A stretch of 31,263 bases of DNA. It comes from Apostichopus parvimensis. Taxonomy: Eukaryota; Echinodermata; Holothuroidea; Aspidochirotida; Stichopodidae. Location: the NCBI GenBank assembly GCA_000934455.1, contig KN888765.1, positions 1 to 31,263 on the forward strand, read 5' to 3'. Of the stretch, positions 11,201-22,028 are shown piece by piece. The translations under genes were made by a program, and so were the position numbers. A model generated the notes under the pieces. It did no database searches and was not told where the DNA came from. It saw nothing but the letters and a program-made list of their open reading frames with translations. Position 1 is the first letter of the stretch. Each line of letters begins with the position of its first letter.

Positions 11201-11566
11201 AATAATCTATATAACTTCTCTTTGTATCTCTTTATGTATTTGTTCTAATTTAAATTTTTAATTAAGTTTCTTAATTCTGCTTGTTTCCAGGCCTTAAGTT
11301 CACTGGCAATATCCTTGACACATATTGAATGGAATTTTTTTTCACATAATTTTGACATTTGTGGTAAAATTATGAAAATGTTGAATAAAGGAGGAGCTGT
11401 TGAGTAGCATGAACTACTCAAGATTATCCAAACCAAGCAAGCTGCAAAAAATCGGTTACAAGTGATAAAACTGCTGATAACTTTTAAACATTTTGTCCAT
11501 TCCAAACCAACGGCTCTCAAATGGTTGGTCGCAATTGAATCTAACAAAGAGTATCCACAAAGTTTC

Positions 11567-11608
11567 ACGGAACCAAAATGAAACTTCACTGAACCAAAAT
11601 GAAACTTC
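11567..11608 (+). repeat. 21-bp tandem duplication
   Basis: Two adjacent units built on GAACCAAAATGAAACTTC with a one-base difference near the start. Confidence 0.75.
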
Positions 11609-11818
11609 AACGGTTGAAAAATGGAACTCATTCAACATCACACTGAACTATAATGAACATTTAGTGAACACATGTAAGCATCCAAAAGTGTTCCATACAT
11701 AAATGTAACCAGTTTTATCTCTTATTTAAACATGTACACCCTCACTATACATATCAGATTCATGAAGAAAACTACTCATGTTACATCATCGAAACCACAA
11801 TGCATTTTTGCATTCTGG

Positions 11819-11824
11819 TTTAAT
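11819..11824 (-). terminator. Candidate ATTAAA polyadenylation signal for ZNF622
   Basis: ATTAAA on the minus strand, about 300 bases after the ZNF622 stop codon. It is the second most common signal variant; no AATAAA lies nearer on this strand. Usage is inferred. Confidence 0.3.
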
Positions 11825-12125
11825 ACTTGAGGCAGCATTATTGTTTAAGTATCATCAAAAGCAATTAATATCAGCAACCAATCTAATACTATATCTCAGT
11901 TTGAGCACTACCTGTTGTCATCCACAAGGTCTTGGGTTGGACAAAATGGAATGGTGGGGCAACATGGAAGGAGGGCAGGGAGGCGGGGGGCCAAAAGGGG
12001 AAAAACGAAGAAAGAAAAAATCTTATCAGTTGCAAAAATTCGCTTTGATAAAGGTTCCAATTGAAGCAATGAGGGCAAAAACAAGGACATGTAAAACACA
12101 CTCCCTGGTAGTTTCCCTTGTGGAG

Positions 12126-12253
12126 CTAAAATATCACTTGAGGTCTGAAATGCTTCTGCATTCCATTGGCCTTGGTTTGTAACTTGAGCTTGTGCTTGTC
12201 TTTAAACTTCTGAATGACCTTCATATCCTTGGCTTGTCTGGCATACACGCCAC
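12126..12253 (-). CDS. ZNF622: ZNF622 coding exon 7 and stop
   Basis: Acceptor CGTTTAAAG; 41 codons plus TAG at 12126-12128. Lys-rich, ending KANGMQKHFRPQVIF, matching the family C-terminus. Confidence 0.95.
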
Positions 12254-15200
12254 CTTTAAACGTAACAAAAAAAGACAACATGGCTGATCAATTTCTTGGC
12301 TCATAAATCACAAACGGTCAGTGTACGTATACTAATTTCAATGACTGAGTTTGACAAATTTGGGATCTGAGATCAATTCTAAGTATTTCATATCATGACA
12401 TATTTTATACGAGAGTCAGGCATTTTGACTAAGCTTGAGGAATCACTCTCAAAAGCGCACATTATGATTGAAGTATCACACAGGAACATACTCTGTATTC
12501 CAACCACTGAAATTTAGTGAAAACTTGTCGAGAATTCAGTCACAACGTTAACAGTTAGTTACCTACATTGTTCATTATGTTGCGCCACTAAAACTTCCGT
12601 CGGTTCTTACTTTAACTAACTTTCCTCACGGATATAACCTCTGGTCCACCCCCTATATGATTGGTGGGCCACAACACTTAAGAATGTACTTACTTCAATG
12701 GTCAAAATGCAAATGTTACATAATAAGGGAATGGTAATTCCAACAAGTTCTATATATATGCCTTGTTTATTGTAATGTTAAAATATCCTATTACAGCCAG
12801 GCCCTATATACAGTCCCCAATGTTTTAATGCTTTATAGATTTCAGTCATTCACTGACTTGGTTGCTTCGGTTGATTTTTGGTTGACTTAAAAGTTTGCTG
12901 CAATATTATACTGTTTCTATGGGTGTCACTAATGGGGTTTTGTAAACCTTGCAGGGCTGCAGAAAATTTGCGGTCGTCCAATGGCTGCAATTTGCCCTTC
13001 CTGTGCCCGATGCTATCAAACATATCCTGCCATCCACCACTACCGTAACATTACAATTAACTTTTTGTGGTCACAGATTGGTAACTATATCGACAATAAT
13101 TTATGGTTAAATCATCTAAGACAATCTTACCTGAGGGTCCTGTCCATCCGATGGCTCTGTAGTAATGCCGCAATTTCTTGGTCAACGGTGAGTTTCTCAG
13201 AGCGACCTCTCTCTTTGGGGGTAAATTCTGGTTATAGTACCTCATCAGTTCACGGTGACCGATCCTGGCACCTAAATAAATGTAGAGGAAAATACACAGT
13301 TTGGTAAGGGTTTACACACTATACGATAATAGACGAAATACTGTGAATATGTCAGATAAAACTAAAAAAAACTCCTGGTAGGAATGAGGCTATAGAATAG
13401 ATGTAATACATACTGAAGATGACATGATAAAGAAATGCTTGTTTTGAGACATGACAGATGGACAATTTCTAGGTAATAAGAAGAAATCATACATATTGTG
13501 TTTACGAATTTTCTCTGTGGAAGAAGACATTATAACTATGCAGAGTTTACAATTCATTGGTATTGACCCCAATTATGTAAGAGTTGATACCATAGTTCAC
13601 CATTTGTTTGGATGTCTATAACAGCATTTTACAGTCACTGTCACTAACCCCCCCTCCCCCCCCCCTGAGACTCTTTGCTCCTTAATACAACACTTCAGTC
13701 AGTATTCCATGTCATTATTTTTGACGATAAGGGAGAACAAATGGCAGCGAGGTAAAATTTGGTGGCAATACAGATGTCCTTTGAGGAACATGATTAAAGA
13801 CATTGGAATAAACATATAAGACCATATACATAGATGGGGGGGGAGGAGGGGAGGGGGGTCACATACATAGATTGGGGGGAAGGGGGTCTCCTGCCTCCAT
13901 TTCCAAGTAACAAACACAGAGATACTTGCCAGAGGGAAGGACGAGCTCATATCCATCTTGATTCAAAGAGACAATCTCAATTTCGTCCTCACTCTCGTCA
14001 CCGTCATCATCGTCACCATCTTTGTCTTCTTCCGCATCTTCACGGTCTGGATAACTACTCCTGAAATTATCAAATTTTCATTCAGAATCAATTGTTTTTT
14101 CAATTTGTCAGGCATTAGTAGAAGTGCATTGATGAGAATAAGAGGTATGTTTTTGTCTTTAAACAGTAAACAGACTCAGTCACTACTCTGTTCAATGTCC
14201 ACCCAGCTAGGGTGGTATCAATTTATTCACCTTTATAATTGATCACTTTTCAATAAATCAATGGCCATGTAAACTGAGAGATGTTACCTTGAATATTCAA
14301 TATTCAACGGCCAGAAAGTTAAGTATGTAAGTAACTGGAAGGAACCCCCAGAGGAAAGAAAATGTTGTAACAGGTCATGATTCATGGGGAAGTGACTTGA
14401 ACATAGGGTTGTGAAAAAACTTTCCACATAGAAACATTTATGTGATTTTAGTCAAAAACTCCTTGGCACGAGTCGGGAAAACTAATGGTAATGATACGAA
14501 CAGATTGTAAAATAAAAGTGACTCACTATGATTCTCAATCAAGAGCATTCAGCAGGCCTTGAAGGATTCAGGGTTTTGAAAATGTGTCATAGGCTTTAAC
14601 TTATGGTTCTTGTATATATGTGTTTGTTTATTATGCCAAGGCTTTACTGTAGTATTGTCTCAATATGATACTGACCCTCTGGATTTAAACAGTTACATGA
14701 AATATTCAATTAATAAACCAACTTAAAGTAATTTGCAACAAAACTGCACCATCTACATAAAGCACCTGTCCCTTGCACACAAAATTCATCCACTGGATGG
14801 CTCACTTTAATCTTGCCATCACAATAGTTATCAGAAATGACCGATCGTACCTCCCAACCACTCGCTGATGGTTCTCGCAGTGACGTGAAACTTGATCTCC
14901 ATAACTCCCTTACATTTCAAGTTATATATTGACAACTTAACCGTTGTTACTCAAAACCTATACAACTCAGACCGAGTTAAAAACAATGTCAGATTACTAT
15001 GTTACGCTACCCTGACATGCAACTCATGCCAAAGGCTGACAAGCTCAAATAGTTAGGTGTTGTTATCATCATAAAGTAAATACATCATCCAAATAAAAAA
15101 GGATGAAATCAATTTAATTAATACCTGAAGTCGTAGAAATCTGAGTATTCGTAGGTGGCGTCACCTTCGTACTGAAGCTTACAATGACCTTTGTCTCTCA

Positions 15201-18200
15201 TGTGTCTCTGTACAGCGTCCACTGTGAAGAAGGTGCGACCTTTCTCGTTACACCAAAGGCACATCAAGCCACTGCCCACTTTTTCCCCTGCAAACGAAAG
15301 AGGAAAAAAATGTTGTTATTATTGGGAGTATGGAATTTTTAGCAGAAAAACAAAAAAGGGGGAAACACAACAAACCAGGGAATAATTTAGCTTTCAAATT
15401 TTATGAAGGAGTTTTGAAGACTCTCAACTTTTTCTGATATAGAGTGGTATGGTTTCTGTGTTAAGAAAACTGCTACCTGTGTTCAAAGACCTATGTACAA
15501 AAACTACAATTTGCCCATTTTCAAAGCATCTTTCTGACGCAGTACCACATAAATGATTCGCTGACAACAACTCAAAAGTTGCATGAATCTTGTTCTGCTG
15601 ATAAACATACAAATGCTAGTGAAATTTCAGTATATGTAAGAACACAGATTTTTTTTTAATTTATTCTTTCAAGATTGACGAGTTAAAAAGAAAAGAAGCT
15701 CCAACCTACCTAGATATTCAAACATGGACTGTGGGTCTATGAGGAACTCGATATTTGGAATGAAGAAGCTATGTTCCTTGGTCATGTGATCTACGTTATC
15801 TGGGAGAGTTTCCGAAGTCTCAGGGCAGAAGAGACAGCTGGTGACAGGTAGAGCTTCTTCTTCAACGTCTTCCCACTCATCTTCATCTAAACATGAAACA
15901 GCAACGACGAATTAAATAAAAAGAAGGTGTTTAAAACAAAAACCATTATAGTGTAATTTAAAGAACATTCTCTCCAACTTTAGGGACTATAAAGTTACCT
16001 TAGAATGAAAATTGCAGCAAATTGCAGCAAATTGCAGTGATATATACCAATTGTATCTATAGTTTATGCTAGACTCGTATAGGTATTTTTATGTCTTTTA
16101 CAAAAGAAACCGGAAAGTTATTATTTATACAGTATTTAATAAGTTTTCATTAATTGAACCAACAGGCTCTCCTTACTAAATGAGTCCTCCACTAGAACCT
16201 TTCATTTTTCCACTATAGCAACATGTACAGCATTCCACATCAATGCTATGAAGTCATCTGTTTTGCCTACAAATGGTACATTTAATCTGGTAATCAAACA
16301 TATTACATGTACACAAAAATAGCAACCCATTGCCATAGTCTTACATGCAAACAGACAAGCATTAGATCTATGTATCTACTTTAAAGTGCTGTAAGCCTGT
16401 TGGTAAAAAGTGTGAGGTCTAGGTACAACAAGACATCAAACATTACAGGTCTCGGGCAAATGTTTATATTTCATTTGAAATATAGCATGCTTACTCAAAG
16501 TATTTCTTAACATATGTTGTGATCCTAATGCAATATTCTGCCAACACATTGTGTGCCCTTGCATGTGTCCAGAATCCTACATGCTATAAACCATCCTGCT
16601 AGTTTTCAATTTACAATTCTGTCAATCCACAGGTAGAACATAGAAAATTGGCTAGCCACTCAAAATTACTCTCAAACTGTCCTGCTTGAAATTCCCACTC
16701 AAAGGGAGTGAAGACTCGCGCACAAAGAAACGTCTGATGCCGGTAATCTGACCTATTTTCGAATGAGGTGTAACAGAAGTGTTAGACACCACCATGGATC
16801 CCAGAAAATACACACATTGCTTGCTACCGTCGGTACTTAGACACTAGTGTACAGTCAATACATGCAACTACGGTCAATACCCACTTCACAGTGTACATAG
16901 GAGCGATAGACATCTCAGGTCCAGATAAAAGATTACAAGGTATCACGTTTCACTACTGTCTGCATTTTGTAGCGACAAGAAAAAAACACTTCACTTGCAA
17001 GCAACGGAAAGTTAACTTTTTCAGATGGCAGCACACGGTTTGGGCCGAGTCTTCAATGCCTTTAACTGTTGAACCTCCCGGTATTAAATTTGCTAACCAC
17101 ACGTAGATTATTCCTACCTTCCTCTGCCTCTTGTGGTTTGCTTCTCCTTCCGGCACTGGGACTCTGAGCTGTGGCTCCTTCCTCTTTTGTCTTATTTTCA
17201 TCTTCTGTTTTTTCATCCTCAAGGAGGCCCTTCTCCCTGTTCTTTGCATTCTCCCTGGCAACATCTGTCTCCAGTTTTTTCTTTGACTTCATCTATCCAG
17301 GGACAAAAAAGGAATGTACAATAGATGAAGTTTCAATGATTATTATATGGCTTCAGTATGACTAGATCTGACGACCAACTTTTTTTCGTACCCATGATTA
17401 CCTGTGATAATTGATGGTCGATTATATGATAGAATTTATGCTAAAGGTACTTTGTAACATCTATGCACTGAATACACTGCTTTACAATCAACATCCATCT
17501 TAAAACTTATATTGTATTTGAGAAATTACTGTAGATAAACATTGATTGAACCTTGTTTATCTTCTGTTATCAAATATCCAGGAAAATGATTGGACTTTTT
17601 TAAAGCCACGACTTAGTAATAATATTCAGCATGGGAAGCAGTTTCTTTAAATAAGCCCCCTTACATGTAGCTATTATTACATTTCATGTTGAAAAGTACT
17701 TCAAGAAACAGAATTGAATACATTTAAATTTCATGTTTTCCTCTATATCAAGGAAATCTAATAAACAGCAAATCGCAGTGTTTTCATTTAAACTCTGACA
17801 CTTAAGCTCTATCCCAGCCTGTCATGAAGAGGTATTCCAACAGTAGCATAATACTCCATCTAGTGACTATTTTCAGTTCACTAATTCACCCGTCACACTG
17901 ACAAAGCAAAACCGAAGTATATTAAATTATGATGTATATATATTTTACCCACTAAATTATCTCTTGCTAGCTGATTTTTACCTAAATCTGATATAACATC
18001 AGTCTTTAAGATATATGGTACAGTAAATAAACCCAAACCAGCATGTTAGAATCTCTGTGAGTATATACTGTATCTTAGGTAGTTTTTATCTCTCTGAATT
18101 TTTTTCATGATGGTTTGGCCTGAAAAGCAAAAAAAGGAATCATGATCTATGGTTGTTTTACTGTACCTCTGCCTCTTTGTGTTTCTTAGACTGTAGATGA

Positions 18201-18457
18201 TTACTGTATGAATTCCATGTGCTGAAGTGCTTGCTGCATAGTTTGCAAAATGTCGCAGTGTCCTTTTCTGCTTCAGCATTCTGGGCTTGTTGGGCAAGAA
18301 CCCTCTGCTTAAAATCTTCTGCAGTCACAGCTGGCATTTCAACAACTTTCCTCTTTAAGTTGTATCGGTGCCAGTCCGACTTATAGTGGAACCTCTGAAG
18401 ATCTGCATTGTTGAAGGCCACACGACAGGTGATGCAGGTAAACCCTGGATTTGACAT
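12126..18457 (-). CDS. ZNF622: Zinc finger protein 622 (Rei1-like 60S ribosome maturation factor)
   Basis: Complete seven-exon coding sequence, 401 aa. Coding segments on the minus strand are 18457-18167, 17292-17118, 15886-15710, 15287-15125, 14060-13930, 13271-13131 and 12253-12126. All junctions keep frame. Four C2H2-type zinc fingers are visible: C8/C11/H24/H30, C71/C74/H87/H93, C173/C176/H189/H194 and C224/C227/H243/H249. An acidic low-complexity stretch lies at about 275-300, and the basic C-terminus contains the family phrase RIGHRELMRYYNQ and ends in QVIF. Rei1/ZNF622 proteins act in the cytoplasm in the last steps of 60S subunit maturation, helping release and recycle export factors. 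The Met at 18457 is chosen because the next residues (GFTCITCRVAF) match the family N-terminus, although the frame stays open upstream. Human ZNF622 is about 477 aa; the difference is a shorter linker between fingers 2 and 3. The intron after exon 5 uses a GC donor. Confidence 0.95.
12254..13130 (-). other. ZNF622 intron 6
   Basis: GTAAGA...TTTAAAG intron. No repeat family or other gene recognised inside. Confidence 0.85.
13131..13271 (-). CDS. ZNF622: ZNF622 coding exon 6
   Basis: Acceptor TTTATTTAG, donor CTCAG|GTAAGA. It encodes ARIGHRELMRYYNQNL and HYYRAIGWTGPS, the conserved C-terminal region of Rei1/ZNF622. Confidence 0.95.
13272..13929 (-). other. ZNF622 intron 5, GC-AG type
   Basis: Begins GCAAGT and ends TTTAG. 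Apart from the GC the donor matches the consensus, as is usual for GC-AG introns. On the plus strand it contains a C-run at about 13645-13664 and G-runs at about 13835-13885. No other gene is seen. Confidence 0.85.
13930..14060 (-). CDS. ZNF622: ZNF622 coding exon 5 (acidic stretch)
   Basis: Acceptor ATAATTTCAG. It encodes SSYPDRED, an Asp/Glu-rich run, then GYELVLPS and the first base of Gly. Frame and family alignment (LPSGARIGHR) require it to end at TCTG|GCAAGT, a GC donor. A GT five bases on would cause a frameshift and an early stop. Confidence 0.9.
14061..15124 (-). other. ZNF622 intron 4
   Basis: GTATTA...TTTCAG intron; nothing else recognisable. Confidence 0.85.
15125..15287 (-). 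CDS. ZNF622: ZNF622 coding exon 4 (zinc finger 4)
   Basis: Acceptor CGTTTGCAG, donor TTCAG|GTATTA. It encodes CLWCNEKGRTF, the VQRHMRDKGHCKL finger end and the YEYSDFYDF family phrase. Confidence 0.95.
15288..15709 (-). other. ZNF622 intron 3
   Basis: GTAGGT...TTTGCAG intron; no repeat or gene recognised. Confidence 0.85.
15710..15886 (-). CDS. ZNF622: ZNF622 coding exon 3 (zinc finger 3)
   Basis: Acceptor TTTCATGTTTAG, donor CTAG|GTAGGT. It opens with an acidic DEDEWEDVEEE stretch, then CLFC and HMTKEHSFFIPNIEFL, as in the family. Confidence 0.95.
15887..17117 (-). other. ZNF622 intron 2
   Basis: GTAGGA...GTTTAG intron. It includes three tandem copies of AAATTGCAGC around 16008-16038; otherwise plain. 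Confidence 0.85.
17118..17292 (-). CDS. ZNF622: ZNF622 coding exon 2 (charged linker)
   Basis: Acceptor GGATAG|ATG, donor GAAG|GTAGGA. The encoded segment is Lys/Glu-rich (MKSKKKLETDVA, then EKTEDENKTKEE) and poorly conserved. It links finger 2 to finger 3. The exon happens to start with an in-frame ATG. Confidence 0.8.
17293..18166 (-). other. ZNF622 intron 1
   Basis: GTACAG...GGATAG intron, AT-rich, with no recognised repeat. Confidence 0.85.
18167..18457 (-). CDS. ZNF622: ZNF622 coding exon 1
   Basis: 97 codons with zinc fingers 1 and 2; ends GAG|GTACAG in phase 0. The SDWHRYNLKRKV phrase after finger 1 is diagnostic of the family. Confidence 0.95.
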
Positions 18458-18595
18458 GGTTGTTGATATTGTATCACAGAGCTTTCTGCAGTGGTCAGAT
18501 TTGCCAGTAAAGATTAGGTAGTAGATTCCTGAAATAGTTCCTTTAAAACCGATGCACAAAAAGGCTGTTGTAACCTTATCAAGAAGGAAGATACC
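18458..18595 (-). other. Probable ZNF622 5' UTR part of first coding exon
   Basis: Upstream of the ATG a strong acceptor, TTTTTCTTTCAACAG, ends at 18596 on the minus strand, so the coding exon probably starts at 18595 with a leader of about 138 bases. A GTAAGT donor at 19203-19198 could end a noncoding first exon near 19204-19300. That pairing is inference. Confidence 0.4.
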
Positions 18596-20500
18596 CTGTT
18601 GAAAGAAAAATCAATCAATGTAGTACAGTTTATTATTAAACATGAATGGCAATGTTTCATACAAAGTATTTGAAGTATGTAGAGGCATTCATGATCACCA
18701 CATGATGGGATTTCAATTAGAAAGACATTCTAGCGATTTCTATCCGTTTATCTAAAATAGAAACGATAAAGAAGCTCATGGTGAATGGCAAGGAAAATTT
18801 GCTGTACTTCAGAAAGGTGGTCTCAACTTACACTAGACTGACCGAAGAAATTGGTTCAATAGCGGGAATTGTAATTAGGAAGATAACAAGTGCGAACAGT
18901 TGAAAAACCTTGAGAAACTATTATTAATACATCAAATAATCAAAGTTGTGACTCGTGTACATAAAATACTTCAAATTCAACCTCGGATGATCAATTTCTT
19001 TCTCTCTCAAGAAAAGGAAAAGGCCTAAGAAAGTATCCTGTTAGGAAGATGTGTCATTCTCAAAAGCATTTATGAAGTAATTATATATCTTAGACAAGGC
19101 CCAGGCAGGCAGTATAATGATTTCACCACAGCGACTATGACTCCAGTTACAAAGAAAAACATCCATAAATACTCCGTAAAATCCCGCGTTCCACGGTACT
19201 TACTACTTCTTTGGGAGAAGGAAGAAGCCTTATTAGATACCAGAACAAAAGTATCACAAGTAACCTTACAGTTACTACAGCTTCACAGCTTAGGCTAGTC
19301 TATAATATGCTTTGCTTAGTATTAACGTACAGTATTCATATGCCTGACGTTAGGCCTAAAATGTTAATCCTAATTCCTAGGCTAAAGAAACAAGTTTTAT
19401 GATTAATGAAGAGCCCAAACCAGTGACCGCAGTCTAACATTCAGACAAAAGTTGTTGTTCGGAATTGGAGAATAAACGTACACAATTCAACAGACAAATT
19501 CCAAAGAACTTCTCAACAACACCAGCTATCGAGACCAAAAACAGAGACCAGACAGGTGCTCAAGTGATGGTTCACGGCTCTAAATTGCGTGTACATTATC
19601 AATAGCACTAAGTTAGCTACTAATGATACGATTTCAACGTGTTTCGCAATCACGTCCCCTGTCAGCCTGTGTTATGATTGCCCGCACAGCGGCATGTATT
19701 ATTTGAATTATTTTTTTGAATTATTTTAATTGAGCCTTTATAGCACTGTTTTAAATATTATATCAATTTTATAATATTTCGAATACTTTAAAACCTCATT
19801 TGTATGTAATTAATTTTTTAAATATTTTTGTAACTGTGAAAGAGACAGATAAGGCATACCAGACAGTATACAAGTTCAAATGTGTCGTACTCGAGTAAGA
19901 CTCAGAGTCCAAGGTGCCGCCGATTACCAACAACATCCTAAAGTTTTGATTTGATAATACCATTGCAACGCCAAAGAAAAGGTATTTTGTTAGGAAAGAT
20001 GTGTGTTAAAGTAGTCTATATTTTACAGTAGCCTAACGTTAGGTTAGTTGAGGCCATGGCTCCCCAAACATTACAGTAAGGTAGGCCCAGGGCCATTCCG
20101 CCATAGGTTTCGATCCTTTCCGCCGAAAGACTCGAAACTTATGACGGAAAGGTACATTTTAGGAATGGTTTTTACACAGGAATGTATCCGTGAAACTTTC
20201 TTTGATTTTGCGTGGAAGGATCGGTACACCGTCTTCAAATGTGACGGTTTGCTGGATAGACTGAATTGTAGTTTAGACAAGATTGGGGAATAGATACACA
20301 GGACTTCTTTAATGTACATGTTGATTGAATAGGCTAATGGTTTCATTGTAAGTTCGTAAGAGTTGATACATTGTCTTCATATATATAGCCTAATATAGTT
20401 GGTTGAATAAATCGAATTATTTTAGGTTGATTGATTTTTAAGAAGACCGATTCTGATTGTTGATTTAAATGACCAATTTTGCGGGCCTAGGCCTAGCTGC
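18596..20500. other. Intergenic region between ZNF622 and TRRAP, ZNF622-proximal part
   Basis: No supported coding exon. It probably holds the ZNF622 promoter (see the candidate donor at 19198-19203). The 20048-20293 ORF has no family resemblance. A very AT-rich segment lies at 19700-19830. Confidence 0.5.
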
Positions 20501-20548
20501 CTAGGTAGTGTCAAGCGAAGCAATATACAGTGCATATAGGCCTACAGT

Positions 20549-20676
20549 GCACCATCAATAATGTGCTTTTTCCGCCATACGAAAGTTCTTAACCACCATC
20601 AGAGTAACATGGCAGAATGGCACTCTTTCTATGGCAGAAAGAGCACATTTTCTATGGCGGAATGTACTGATGGTGC
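20549..20676. repeat. Imperfect inverted repeat with TATGGCGGAA arms
   Basis: The left arm at 20549-20580 runs from GCACCATCA to TTCCGCCATAC. The right arm at 20652-20676 is its approximate complement, CTATGGCGGAATGTACTGAT plus GGTGC. Nested inside is a perfect 7-bp hairpin, CTCTTTC/GAAAGAG (20623-20629 and 20637-20643). The structure resembles a small fold-back element. A related CATTCCGCCATAGG phrase lies at about 20093-20107. Confidence 0.55.
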
Positions 20677-20737
20677 CGCGGAATGACACTGCCCCCAGGT
20701 AGGCTAACTAGTTAGACTGCCTAGGTCTAGGTGGTAT

Positions 20738-21370
20738 CCAGTCAAAATGTCCCTTTACCAAAACGTCCCCGCTTTTTTAAGACCAAAACGTCCCCGCAGT
20801 TAAAACGTCCCCGTGAGTCAATACGTCCCCGCTTTTATAATCAGTTGGAATGCAAGTGTGGATGTTTTTAGTTCAAATCAAAGAGTAAGGATAAGTATAG
20901 TTTAGGTTGAAAACACAGTTTTTAGGAGTGGGAAGTGCCGGTTATGAGGGCGGAAACATTTTTGAGTATAATTTTTTGAGGTAAGAAAATATAAATAGAA
21001 AAGGGAATGCAAGAGGGCTGGAGGGTAATAGGATTTTTTTAAACACGAGTTGGTTTCTGAATGAATATATACGATATTGAGGGAAGGGAATAAAAAAGAT
21101 TTTTTTTTTTTTTACGTACAACAAGTTACTTTTGGAATATGCGAGATGGGCTGGATGAAAGTGATATATATTTTCCTACAGCACATACGGTTATTTTTTT
21201 TTCTGAAGACACTTTATATTTTTTTAATTAATATATATTCACAACTGTGAATGAATGTGATAGAGGGGGACGTTTTGACTTACGGGACGTTTTGACCAAC
21301 GGGAACGTTTTGACCAAAAGCGGGCACGTTTTGGTACAGGGACGTTTTGGTAAAGGGACGTTTTGACTGG
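20738..21370. mobile_element. Non-autonomous DNA transposon-like element with TIRs and ACGTCCC arrays
   Basis: The ends 20738-20769 and 21339-21370 are inverted copies of one 32-bp sequence with one mismatch, starting CCAGTCAAAA. Inside each end the motif ACGTCCC(C) recurs: four more copies after the left TIR start, and about six in inverted orientation (GGGACGTTTTG and variants) before the right end. The roughly 400-bp core is AT-rich without a transposase ORF. Terminal inverted repeats with subterminal motif arrays are typical of non-autonomous DNA transposons, in which the arrays bind transposase. No clean target-site duplication is seen (TAT left, TAA right), so the superfamily is open. 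Confidence 0.7.
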
Positions 21371-21882
21371 TAAGCGTCTAGGTAGACCTAGTCCAAAGTA
21401 ATAAATAGGCAGAGGCTAATTTGTGTTTTGTCTTGCAAGTGGTCCAGAGTTCACCTTGTGAACTATATTTGCTGTGGATATACAACGTGTACAAACTAAC
21501 TTCAGTGAAAAGGAAACCAAGCTAATGTGTTAGCATTAGGCCTAAATTTTGATGAATGTCTTATTGCGATGATTATGTTGCCTGTGAAGGAAATGAACCT
21601 GTTTACGCTGCACGATTCATATGTTGTTTTCAATGCTTGCACACATGTGCATGTTTTGAACAGTTTGGAATAGAATTCACTTGTTCTTTATATCAGTCGC
21701 ATGATCATTACAAGGTAAACCGAAGGAAACGAGTAACTGCCCATGGGCTTCAAATTGGGAACATTAATTTGTAATGCTTGTAGATTGTTCAATTTTTCTG
21801 GTTATAAGTTTAATCATCAAGCAGATTTGCCATATATTAGCCTATCAGGACAAGTCAAGATGGAACCCTATGGTAACAATAT

Positions 21883-22028
21883 CCCTTTTTTCTAGTAGTT
21901 AATATTCTTTTCAGCTTGTATAGAAACTTTTGTACTCAGATTACTTAACTACTTCCCTTTTTTCTAGTAGTTAATATTCTTTTCAGCTTGTATAGAAACT
22001 TTTGTACTCAGATTACTTAACTACTTCC
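21883..22028 (+). repeat. Perfect 72-bp tandem duplication
   Basis: Copy one is 21883-21954 and copy two 21955-22026, identical at every base, with CC of a third unit after. The unit starts CCCTTTTTTCTAG. Perfect identity points to a recent duplication or an assembly artefact. It lies about 330 bases upstream of the TRRAP start codon. Confidence 0.9.

Larger units (their letters stand above)
4871..11800. other. Gene-poor intergenic region
   Basis: About 7 kb without a supported gene. ORFs of 60-118 codons occur on both strands but lack family resemblance, flanking splice sites or conserved composition. It contains a degenerate GTCCAAGT-type segment, a GGCATAGCC inverted repeat, a G-rich tract and a 21-bp duplication, listed separately. 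Most of the rest is AT-rich and unremarkable. Confidence 0.6.

Noticed and set aside
11245-11631. 128-codon minus-strand ORF beyond the ZNF622 stop
   Set aside because: It covers a 21-bp duplication, has no family resemblance and lies past the ZNF622 stop.
11778-12182. 134-codon plus-strand ORF
   Set aside because: Low-complexity GGQGGGGPKGEKRRKKK stretch, antisense to and overlapping the last ZNF622 exon; shadow.
13924-13925. Canonical GT donor for ZNF622 exon 5
   Set aside because: Splicing there to the exon at 13271 gives a frameshift and stop within about eight codons; the GC donor five bases earlier restores the conserved frame.
18458-18559. N-terminal extension of ZNF622 to an upstream Met
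   Set aside because: The frame is open but the 34 extra residues match nothing; the family N-terminus begins a few residues before the first zinc finger, as with the Met at 18457.
20048-20293. 81-codon ORF between ZNF622 and TRRAP
   Set aside because: Needs a non-ATG start, resembles nothing known, and overlaps CCGCCATA repeat text.
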